NCBI RefSeq assembly: GCF_022539505.1
Contig: NC_061510.1
Span: 92,830,292 to 92,894,291, forward strand
DNA: 64,000 nucleotides
From: Lolium rigidum
Taxonomy: Eukaryota > Streptophyta > Magnoliopsida > Poales > Poaceae
Reading direction: 5' to 3'
Positions 1 through 9,760 of the stretch are shown here, piece by piece (position 1 is the first letter of the stretch; every line of letters starts with the position of its first letter). Under the pieces are notes generated by a model. The model did no database searches, had not been told where the DNA came from, and was given only the letters and a program-made list of their open reading frames with translations. The translations under genes were made by a program, and so were the position numbers.

Positions 1-430
1 AGACCACGCTCACAAAACAATACCTATAACAAATCCATTGCCAGTCACAACGGTTTCACCCTATAAGTTTAGACTCTGGATTCCTCATGTGTTGTCTCCC
101 TCACATGCCGATGTCGCTGCTCTAAGTCGCAAATCATCGAGCCAAAACCTCATCGCACCCCCACCAGTACTAGTTCTCAAGTATCGGCTTCCATGTCATT
201 CTCCGCGTCTGACTTCGCCATGGAACTAAAGACATGTCTCACGATGGCAACAAACCGTGGAGCTTCACATCGCTTTCTTTGAAATCAAACGGTCAGAAAA
301 AACATGGTTACGTGCGTCGAATACCATCCGATCCGGCAATCTCCGGCATGTCGTCCATTGAAGTTCGCCGATGGAGCCTTCCGAAACTCGACACTCCGGC
401 CAGATTAATGAAGATAGGCAAAAGGAGGTT
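1..430. repeat. LTR-like transposon fragment, diverged copy of 5727-6200
   Basis: This stretch aligns by eye, with many substitutions, to about 5727-6200. Shared landmarks are a 'caaaacaat' start, a 'catgtgttg' segment, a 'tcaccatgga/tcgccatgga' segment and a 'gatggcaacaca/gatggcaacaaa' segment. The 5.7-kb copy sits beside a copia-type primer binding site, so this is probably a remnant of a related LTR. The short ORFs here do not resemble proteins. The family name is not recognised. Confidence 0.45.
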
Positions 431-1041
431 CTTCGTCATGATTTTAGCAATAGGCATGCCGCACCAAAAACTATTAACGACATTTCTAATAATTGTATTT
501 TCATCTCAACAAATAGTCATACAATTTGCAATGTAAACAGTGTTGAAGCATCCCTAAATAATATCTACTTAAAGGATTTCAAACAGACCACACTAATAAT
601 TTGAAATATGGATAAAAGAAACTTGCAATACCACTTTTCTAACCTAGGTTTTCTTGAGGACATGAAAGTCTGGATTATATTATCTTCAGCCACTTCGAAG
701 AAAATGTCCTGTCCAATGTATGTAACTAGAGGATCGTCCAAAAGAATATCATCTTATTCCTTAACTTTGTTTTCTCTAAAGTCATTGTAGAAAACACCCT
801 TTCAACACTTGTTGTCGCCACTGGTACATAACCAATACCAATTTTAGGAGCAAGTAAACCATATCATAAACTCTATGCCTCTTTGTTTCAACACGCTTAA
901 CTGAAAGAAGGTCAACAAGATTCTCCAAACCATGAAAGCATTAATATCGTCTTATGTCATGAATATAATTTTCAAGCTGCATTTCAAACTTTAGCAAATA
1001 ATTTTCAGGGATATCATTAGGGTAGAACTCAGCTGAACGAT
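431..1041. other. AT-rich intergenic stretch
   Basis: No gene, RNA gene or transposon end could be identified here. It is probably old repetitive sequence. Confidence 0.4.
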
Positions 1042-3610
1042 TCAAGGCCGGCATAGAAGGATGACGTACTGAATACCTTTGCACTGACGAGCTTCATTGA
1101 ACGAGATGACCGACATCCATGCAGTTGCGTGGAGCTGTGTTCGTGCTGAGCTATCGCGGCGTGGTAGTGCCCCGGTGTCCCCCCCTAAGCTCCACGTTTT
1201 TGAAAGTTGGAGCTGCTCCAGTTTTTTTTTTTTTTTGATCTGTGGAGTTACTCCAGCTTTTGGTATAAATATATGGAGTTTGGTTCCGTGGAACAGAAAA
1301 ATACGGAGCAGCTGTTTATTTACATCCCACTGCCACCGATAAGTGACCAAAACGTTACACACGTCTTATCTTTCTCCCCCTCCTCGCCCAAACTCTTTCC
1401 CGATTTGACTTCACCGCGGTGCGATTCACGCCTGATGCCACCGAATCGAGGCCGTCGACGAACGACTCAATGTACCTTCAGCCGGAGTTAAACTTGTCCG
1501 ATTCATTCTTGCTGTCGTGCAAATCGAGTTGTAGCTTGTTGCCGCCGCCAGAAGCTTGTTGTGGCCGCCTCAACCAACTTCGTCCTAGGTGAGGCGGCGT
1601 GAGACGTAGTGGCGGTGACAGCAAGCTCCTGGCGGTTGCGGCAACAAACTACAACTCGATTTGCACGGTAGCAAGAACGAATCAGACAAGTTTAACTCCG
1701 GCTGAAGGTACATTAAGTCGTTCGCCGGCGGCCTCGATTCGGTGGCAGCAGGCGTGAATCGCATTGTGGTGAAGTCAAATCGGGGAAAAGTTTGGGCGAG
1801 GAGGGGGGAAAGATAAGACGTGTGTAACGTTTTGGTCACTTATCGGTGGCAGTGGGATGTAAATAAACAGCTGATCCGTATTTTTCTATTTCACGGAGCT
1901 AACTCCATATATTTATACCAAAAGCTGAAGTAACTCCACAGATCCAAAAAAAAAAAAAAAAAAACTGCAGCAGCTCCAACTTTTCGAAAACGTGGAGCTT
2001 AGGGGGGACACCGGAGCACACCTCATCGCGGCGATGCTGCTGCAGTTTGGCCAAGCTATGATCTTGGACCAGAAGGACATGTGGCGTACAGGAATTAGAA
2101 GAACAGTTGCTGCGAGATTTCCAGGCTACGTATGCAAAGAGGGCACAAGTAGTTCTTTGTCCACCCTCTCTGCAGCAGCCCGTCAGCACACCACAGTCTA
2201 TTCTGAAGAAGGAGCCAGGCGAAGATTTTGCAGCGAAAATGGAGAGCTTGTTCAGAACAAATGCTGTCAGCGCCTTTCGCCCACCGCCGTTCACCCATTT
2301 ACCACTCCAGGTCGCCAGGTGGCCGCGGGCCATGTCGATGATAAACTGGAGATCGACAAAGCGAAGATGGGAAAGGGAGAGCGGCATGCCCAGATAGCGA
2401 GTTAGGAATGTTGTCTTCTCGCCACCAAAAGGGAGAAGCATGGTGTCCAGGTCTATATCCTCACATCTGATGGGAGCGATCGAGCACTTATCGATGTTGT
2501 TCTGCAGTTCTGAAGCAGAGCCGAAGGAATTCAGAAGGTGCAATAGAAACACAATCTCGCCAGTGATGGAGTTTATGAATACAACCGAGCCATCGGCGTA
2601 TAGACTCGCACGAAAGCAGGCTTCACGGACTGGGAACGGCAACAGGTGCCCAAGGCTGGTGGCTCCATGAAGGAGGCGGTGCAGAGGATCGATGGCGATG
2701 ATGAAGAGGAGGGGAGACAACCGGTCTCCTTGCCGCAACCAGCCACGGTGACGGATGCAGTTGTCGTGATCATTGTTCAGGAGGATTGCTGACGATGCGG
2801 TGGGGACTGGGGAGCAACAACGAGATCAGATTCGCCCAAGAAGGCGAGGCGCTGAAGAAGCTCGAGCAGGTACGTACTCCCAAGATACCGAATCGAATGC
2901 CCGCGCGAAGTCCAGCTTTTTATTAGCATAGCTGGTTTTTTCTTGAGACAGCACGCCAAGCCTCTGACGAACGTAAAATCTGTAAAATTACCGTGCATAC
3001 AACGACTTTTGAGGAAGGCGCTCTGTGAGTTCGAAGCCAATTCGCCCATGACAGAAGTAAGGCGACGAGTGAGGATTTTGGAGAAAATTTTACAACTGTG
3101 TGGATTAGGCCGATCGGCCTGTAGTATGCCGCCAATGAACAGTTCAGGGCGGGGAAGTTGCCTCCGGCCAGTCGATGCAGGTGATGAAAGGCCACCATTA
3201 CATCATGCTTGATGATGCTCCAGCAACGTCTATAGAAGACGTCTGTGAAGCCGTCGGGGCCGGGCGCCTTTCTCGGCCAGCGAGTGCATGATCGTGTCGT
3301 GCAACTTCCTCGTGGAGAAAGGAATGTTCATGTCGGCGCCGTTTAGAGTAGGCAGGTCGAGGTCGTCCCACGCGAGACTGCAGCCTCGCTCAACCTTGAT
3401 GCCTAGCACGTCGGTGAAGTGGTCGAGGAGCGCCTGGGACTTGTCCTCGTGCGAGGAGTGACCAAGTGAACACCTGAGCTCGAGTAAAGGACATGAATGA
3501 AATTTCTGCGACGTCGCACAGTGATCCTGACGTGGAAGAAACCTGTACTGGCGTCCCCTTCCTTGAGCCAAACTGAACTTATAAAAGGTCAAAGCTAACG
3601 TTTTCATACT
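1042..3610 (-). mobile_element. Decayed LINE (non-LTR retrotransposon), broken by a foldback insertion
   Basis: Read on the minus strand this is the 3' half of a plant L1-type LINE ORF2 in several broken frames. Near 3550-3480 there is a WLKEGDAS...FFH segment and near 3230 the approach to the RT domain. At 3200-2923 comes the RT segment with YYRPIGLIH and at about 2738 the RQGDRLSPLLF block. The catalytic box reads YADG where an active enzyme has YADD. The RVT zinc-binding segment (FAWLLLQNRLW...CPLCIRSLE) lies at about 2240-2110 and overlaps the RT tail, so sequence between the two has been lost. A short KGIQYVILL-like C-terminal piece continues beyond the foldback at 1042-1170. Frameshifts and the altered catalytic box make it a dead copy. 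Confidence 0.75.
1172..2014. mobile_element. Long foldback (inverted-repeat) element
   Basis: A near-perfect inverted repeat. The left arm runs from 1172 to about 1572 and the right arm from about 1590 to 2014, with a loop of only some 12-17 bp. The ends are CCGGTGTCCCCCC and its complement. Matching internal landmarks include a T15 run at about 1221-1235 mirrored by an A-run at about 1947-1964, a 'ggtataaatatatgg' segment mirrored near 1910, and a 'gcagctgttt' segment mirrored near 1868. It interrupts the minus-strand LINE. No transposase is encoded and no clear target duplication was found. It could be a foldback transposon or an inverted duplication of an older repeat; a transcript would form a hairpin of about 400 bp. 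Confidence 0.8.
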
Positions 3611-3618
3611 GTTAGCAC

Positions 3619-4234
3619 TATGGGTGTATACGATCAGATCCGATTGATTTTTGGTTGTATCATATCATTTACCATATATTTTGCTCGCATTCGGATCCGA
3701 GCGGATTTTGACCGGTTTCGAGTTTGAATACGGATGTACCAGACTACGGATTCAAATCGAAAATGGGATGAACTCAGATCGAAAATAAAAATAGTCAGAT
3801 AATGCTCTCATCGGTAAATAGTTATAGTTCTTGTAAATTTTGAGAGAAATTTAAACTTGAAATCTTGTGTAGTTAAGAAAAAGGAGAATGCAATGAGCTA
3901 AAACTCAAGGATTGATAGAAATTTAAAGCTAAACATGGTTGCCAAATAAATTTGGTAACTCAATAACTACTAACTTTGTGAGATTAGCCTTGGTTTTTGA
4001 CTCATAAATCAGATTATCCGGTTGAAAGTTTCCAGATTATTCTAATTAAATTTTGCATAATCCATATCCGCATGTTATTTACTATGCGATATTCTATACC
4101 GTACCGTATCCGGACGACCACTTCAAGATCGGATATTCTTATCCTCTGAATTCTTTAAAATCGAATATAGATATCTTAAAATGGATCCAGGGTCCATTTT
4201 GGTGCGGAAATTACCGTATTTGTTTGCACCCTTA
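3619..4234. mobile_element. hAT-type MITE with 8-bp target duplication
   Basis: The element begins TATGGGTGTA and ends with the complement of TAAGGGTGCA, giving short imperfect terminal inverted repeats. It is flanked on both sides by the identical octamer GTTAGCAC (3611-3618 and 4235-4242). An 8-bp target duplication is the hallmark of hAT transposition. The 616-bp interior carries repeated 'ggatccg/tatccg' motifs common in cereal hAT MITEs and encodes no protein. It sits next to or inside the 5' part of the LINE relic. Confidence 0.8.
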
Positions 4235-4242
4235 GTTAGCAC

Positions 4243-5566
4243 CACATAGGCCATACGGAGCGCAGTGCCAGCTTGGCCTATTTTCGCAAAGTATTTTTTT
4301 AGCAAATATTTGAGGCCCCCAAATATTAATTAGTTTAATGATGTGTATCCTTAATTAGAGAGGAAAAGGAAGCGCGAGATAGAGAAGGTATTTTCTCTCT
4401 ATTTTGATGTGTTTAAACATCATTTGGTTGAAGGGGTCAAGTATTTTTGTTTCTCTCAAATACCTACTTGCTGCGTTTCCAATGTTTGTTGTCTACACAT
4501 GCATATTTGTGCTAATACAGTAAAATCATTTCTGTACATGATGGCAGGTATCTTCACATGGTCAGAAAATGTAACATGAACCAATGTTCAGTTATCACGC
4601 TAGCAAAATAACCAGAGTTAAAACCACAGGTTTAATATCCGTGTGTTTCATAAAGGCGGAATATTCATTCAGTGGGAGACGATGTTTCTATAGACAACGA
4701 GGCGCATGTGGTGACTTCATTAATTTTAAGATCCAATCTGCCGCCGGCTCAGTCTTCTGGAGGTGCTCATAAAGGTAGGGTGTACGTGTGTGCATTCATA
4801 GGGTGAGTGTATGCGCGTGTATGTGAGCATCTGCGTTTGTACTGTGTTTCTCAAAAAAAAAATATTGGTAAACAATCACAGCTATGTTATATCTACATCT
4901 ACATTGCATGCTTTGAGATATTTCATAGTTATATTAGTTATTTAGTCACCACTATTTTCAAAGGTTGGCTGATGCTTTTGTGTACACAAGCAAAATCGAC
5001 TCGACATTTAGATTTTTAGTTAGTATATATACTTGAAGACCAGCAAATTAATATGATCTGGAAGGTAGAAAAACAAGTACTACTGTTGAAAACTTCTGGT
5101 AGTTTTATGCTAAGAATTCAATCAATCATCGTCCAGGTGCCCAAATTAAACATCCGCATTCCATCTTTCAGCTGTATTCGTACCATTGTAGCACACTAGT
5201 GCTAATCTAATGCATGTGTGCTTTTGAAGTCTAAATTATTGCATCAGCCATTCCATCAATAGGGCTTCCATTTTTTCGATTAAAGAAATATATTAATATG
5301 GAGAGATACCAATTATATCTAATCTCTACAACAACACAATACCCTAATGGTCGTACGTATGCACACAGCTACAAAAATAAATAAAAAACTAAGAAACAAA
5401 AGGTACCGCTATGGTATTTCAGCTATAGCAACAACAATACATCCATCACCAGAACAACACCTGATCTCTAGCTCTCTAAAAAGCAACGCCTCCAAGAAGG
5501 AAACAGTGCACAAGCTTCATTGTCGCCCGATCAAAAGATTTAAGGTTTGCACCCTGAAGATATTGT
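4243..5566. other. Intergenic stretch with a polyadenylated retroposon end at about 4660-4861
   Basis: No gene is visible. At about 4735-4852 there is a GT-rich tail ('gtgtgtgcattcataggg', 'gagcatctgcgtttgtact') followed by an A-run at 4853-4861. It resembles the 3' end of a retroposon family I have seen in Triticeae. The rest is AT-rich sequence with no recognised element. Confidence 0.4.
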
Positions 5567-6850
5567 TAAGCTTCATGCACTAGTCACTTGAACCAAAAGA
5601 CTCGAACTCGAGACCCTGGGCTCTGATACCATGTTAAGCTTCATGCACTAGCCACTTGAACCAAAAGTCCGAACTGATGAAAATGGCTAGGCAATCTACT
5701 TATACACTTCAACAGATACTTCCCGCTCTCAAAACAATGCCTTCAACAAGGCCATTGTCAAACACAACCAGTTAATACCAGACATTTCATCTTGAAAGGT
5801 AAGACTATAAACTCCACATGTGTTGCTGCCCCCACTTGCATGTTGCTGTTGTGAAACTTAGAACACCAATCAAGTTCCTCAACTATTCAGAGACTGGAAC
5901 CACCATTGGTAGTCCTCCAATCTGGCATTCATTATATTCACCACCTCTGATTTCACCATGGACCATAATGTCCTTTGATGGCAACACAGAACATAGCTTC
6001 GTATCGCTCCCTCCAAAACCAAACGGTTGAAATAAAAGCATGGGTGCACACGACCGAATACCACCCGATCCAACAAACTCCAGGCATAAGATGCACTGTT
6101 ACATTCGCCGACGGAACTTCTCGGAACTCATCACTTCGTCCAGATCAAGACGGAAAGGCCTCAGCAGATCTTCATCTTCGCATAAGAGAAACCCTAGGAC
6201 CGCCACCATTATTCAGGTCGGGCCCAACGCTGCCGACCATCCCAGGTCGGCCGAGGCAACGCGGCGAAACGTCGTGCAGCCGGCCGACCCTCCGCCGGCG
6301 ACAACCAGGATCACGGAGAGGGTAAGGAGAAGACCGACCTAGGGCCTACATCCATCCGGCCCGTCCCACCCCAGACCTCCACCGCAGACATGGCCCGCCG
6401 CCGGAGGCCACCACCATCACCAGGACGCCGCCCAGGCCGGCGGCCGGGTAGCCATCCGTCGCGCCATCGCTGCCCCAGGCGCGCCGCCACTCACGCCGCC
6501 CCACGTCGGGTAGCCACCACGTCGTGGTGCCCGGCGAGCGCACCACGCCCAAAACCATGGAGGAGCTTTCCCGCGCCGATCCTCCACGCAAGGGGACGAG
6601 CAGGCCCCACCTCCGCCGGCAACGACCAAGCTAAGCATGTCCACGCCCTCTGGCGGCAGCGGGAGGAGGAAGGAGGGGTGGGGGGCTGGCGGCGGAGGAG
6701 GATTTTTTAGGGTTGCCCCCGTCGCCACGCGGGGGCGAGAGGGAAACGAGAGGGCCCGTCTCTTAGCTTCCATGAACTGAAAGAGCGAAGACAGCTCAAA
6801 GCCACCCATCAAAACCAGCATAATTGAGCTCAGCTTGTCGTGCTATCATA
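5567..6850 (-). mobile_element. Partial copia-type LTR with methionine-tRNA primer site
   Basis: The string 'gctctgatacca' at 5620-5631 is the complement of TGGTATCAGAGC, the usual copia primer binding site matching the 3' end of initiator tRNA-Met. The LTR would therefore lie to its right on the minus strand, starting at about 5632. A 'ttaagcttcatgcactag' segment occurs on both sides of the primer site (about 5568 and 5635). The right boundary is not resolved. The region from 6200 to 6780 is very GC-rich and its ORFs are low-complexity proline/arginine readings, not real proteins. Confidence 0.55.
5620..5631 (-). promoter_or_regulatory. Copia-type primer binding site
   Basis: Complement of TGGTATCAGAGC, immediately next to the presumed LTR end (TG on the plus strand at 5632). 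It supports assigning the neighbouring sequence to a copia-type LTR element on the minus strand. Confidence 0.6.
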
Positions 6851-6981
6851 CGGATATGCTACAGTATATTGACAACGTCTTTACAAACTTGATGAGGATC
6901 ATAGGAGATTGAATAATGTACAGGAGAACCATCAAGGACCAGAGAAGCATATAGCAAATGCAGAAATTTAATTCGGCTCCC

Positions 6982-7334
6982 GGGTGCATATGCTCCCTCT
7001 AGAAAAAAAAAACATATTTCGAAATGTCAAAAAATTTAGACAAAAAATCCTACATGTACATATCCATAATATAAGTGTATTCGTCAAGTTTCACGAAAAA
7101 CCATTGATTTTTGTGGTCTATGTAAAAATGAGAAAGTTTATCTTGCGACAAACATTATTTTCAGCACATAATTTTATCTTTTTTACACACGTCACATGAT
7201 AAGTCGGTTATTTATGAAACGACTTTGTGAGCATGTAGCACGTGAAGATGTACGTGCAAATTTTTGGTTTTCATTTTTTTAAAATTTAAAATGTTTATGA
7301 GATGCATTTTAAAATATAGGGAGCATATGCACCC
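6982..7334. mobile_element. MITE with 17-bp perfect terminal inverted repeats
   Basis: GGGTGCATATGCTCCCT at 6982-6998 is exactly complementary to 7318-7334. The interior is AT-rich and non-coding. The target duplication could not be fixed, so the superfamily is open. Confidence 0.7.
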
Positions 7335-7412
7335 ATGTTCCAAAACACCGCTCCGAAATGCAGCATGATCCATCATAACGAGCTTTCTTTCTTCATCAAA
7401 ACTGGCTGCGAA

Positions 7413-8833
7413 ATCTCAGATCGGTCAAACGGTCGCTCTGCTTGGGCGGCACGGGGGAACTCGAGCGTCTCCGGCCAGGCCCTCCTCCTAGGGCCCTCCT
7501 TCTCCGCCGCTGCCGCTGGCCTCGCCGCGGTGGCGGCGGCCCGGCCTCCAAAGGCGGCTTGGGGGGAGCTCGCGGTGGACGCGGAGGGCTTCACTGCTGG
7601 TCGCGCCCAAGCGGGTGTCGGCGCGGGTGAGGCTGGCCTCGCCCAAGCGGGCGTTGGCGCGGTGGTGGACCGAGGTGCGGCGGTTCTAGACGGGGTGGCG
7701 AAGGCCGGCAGGTGCGGCGCTGGCGTGCTGCATCGCGCCTGGCTGCGCGGGTCCGATAGGGCCGGATCTGGGCCACGCGGGCCGTGTCACGGTAGCACGA
7801 CGCCCTGCTCCGGCTGCTCTCCAGTCTGATGTGGCGGCGCCACTTCCTTTGCTGGCTAGGGCAGCGGACAGGCCAAGCGGCCTTGCTCCAATTCCGGGGA
7901 CCTGGCGGCTCGGGCAGTTTGGAGGCTGCCTAGTTGAAGGCTGGAGGGAGGTGGGGTGCACACAGATTCTTGGTGGCCAGCGGGGGTGCTAGTCATGAAG
8001 CCGCCCTTGATGTTGCTCCGGCGAGGTACGTGTGGAGAGGTTGGGTGTGCCGGGAACTCAGGTTCCAGTGAGGTGTGCAGTTCTCCGGATGAAAATCTTG
8101 CTCGACTTCCGTCGATGCCGGTGATGACGTCACTTCTGTGTGTCGTTTGCCTTGTTGAAGGCATTACCGAGGAGATCGAACACTTCTCCCGCTCTTGGTT
8201 CTTGTCTTTGGGTGAAAACCTAAATCCGCATGTCATCCTCGATGTCGTTACTTTGGTGGAAGCATCATTTTGGAGACATGGTACTGATGGGAGCACCTGG
8301 GCTATGGTCAAGCGGCTGGTCGGGAACTATCAATGGCGAGTGTTCTTCGAGTCTGTGGTGCTGGGTCTCGTGGGGTTGCCTCGTGGTGGCGGTAGCAGGA
8401 GCACTCTCGACATGCAGGTGGCGCCAGACGAGTCTTGTTTTCCGCCCTCTCAAGACCGGAGCGGCACATGCGTCCTCCCTTCGGTTATGGCTTCTCTCTC
8501 CGATGTTGTTGAAGACGACGAACAAGCTCGTGGCAATGGTGATCGATTCAACATGTTTGGAGTGACCTTGGGACTGTTGCAATGAAGTCGAAGACGTCCC
8601 ACCGTAAGCACGAGGGATGATGTTCGGTGACGCTGCTTGCCCCGGTGGTGTGCTTCTATGTTTGTGCCGCTCCTAGCCTTCCCGGCGTTCTTTATGTCTA
8701 GCGGTGCTCTTGTTGATGTAAAGGTTTTCGCTCGGTTTTCCTTCAATAAACTGAGCAGTTCGGGTCTCCGTACCTTTTTCTTCTAATGCAATGAATACAG
8801 CAGTTCTCCTGCTGTTATTCAAAAAAAAAAAAA
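7413..8833 (+). mobile_element. Non-autonomous polyadenylated retroposon with 15-bp target duplication
   Basis: A GC-rich block ends in an A-run at about 8820-8837 and is flanked by the identical 15-mer AAAACTGGCTGCGAA (7398-7412 and 8834-8848). An A-tail plus a long target duplication is the signature of LINE-driven (L1-type) integration. No reverse transcriptase is encoded. The longest forward frames (7335-7829 and 7956-8585) show no recognisable domain, although the second is open for about 200 codons. The 3' end ('ctaatgcaatgaatacagcag' region, about 8784-8804) resembles retroposon ends I have seen in Triticeae. It may be a non-autonomous LINE derivative or a processed copy of a cellular transcript. 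Confidence 0.75.
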
Positions 8834-8848
8834 AAAACTGGCTGCGAA

Positions 8849-9760
8849 GTACCAAGCGAAGAACAAACTGCTCCTTCTACATTGCAATGAAAAGCAGCCC
8901 CGTCTGCCTTTTCGTCAAAAGAAAAAGAACAAACTGCACGTACCAACCGTACAAGCTACAAACCTACAACCTCATATAAAGTACTAACAAAAATCATGAA
9001 CGTTCTCCACCTCTGCACAAGAAAATCTGAGAACTAACCAAAATAAAGAAAATCGAAAACAAAGGGAAAAAAAAAGTCCTCCACATCTTCATTCAGACAA
9101 GCTTTACCCTCTTTCTGATTTTCTCTACGTCTACTTTCGAAGTGTTGTGGATGCCTCCGAAGCTGGCACCATGATTCAACTTGGTGAAGCTTTGGAAGGG
9201 CCAATGATTCCTGCCACCACCAACCTCATCATAAAGCCGGCAATGCTGGACCAGCACAGCAGGGGGAGACTTGCTTCAGGCCCCCACGGGCAAGACAAGC
9301 AAAGCGTCCCTTAAAACAAGCCAATATCTTGCAAAGGGACCATATCGCAGATCCAGTACTTGGACCATCTGAATCGACTATCCATAGCCGAACAACTAAA
9401 TCTGCAAATCTGCAAAGCATATAATTGATTCAGGACATTATAATTCTTGGTAAACTGCCACAATAATTCAGCTATCTGAAAGCAGCTTAAGGAGGATATT
9501 ATTTCATAAACATACTGGATGTTTCAGGTGCCATCTCAAAGTTAATCTATTGGAAAGTAGGAATTATTCTGTTTGCTCTTTCTTTTGCACATTGGATTCA
9601 TTTTCTGAAAGAGAAATTCGCAGAGGTACTGAACTGCTGACCACAGATGTATGAGCTCTTTGACAATTATGTGCCAATTTATATCCAACAATATTGTACA
9701 CGGAGCAAAACCAAAATGTAGGAGCAGAAACTTACCACATATAATATATGGATGCAACAA
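8849..9760 (-). other. 3' flank and probable 3' UTR of the myosin-binding protein gene
   Basis: This lies directly downstream of the stop codon of the minus-strand gene. A GTAAG donor-like site occurs on the minus strand at 9730-9734 and an acceptor-like TTTCAG near 9475, so a 3' UTR intron is possible but unproven. No other gene is visible. Confidence 0.35.

Noticed and set aside
6390..6821. Overlapping long ORFs on both strands
   Set aside because: GC-rich low-complexity sequence (Pro/Arg/Gly readings) with no domain; explained by base composition of a retroelement LTR.
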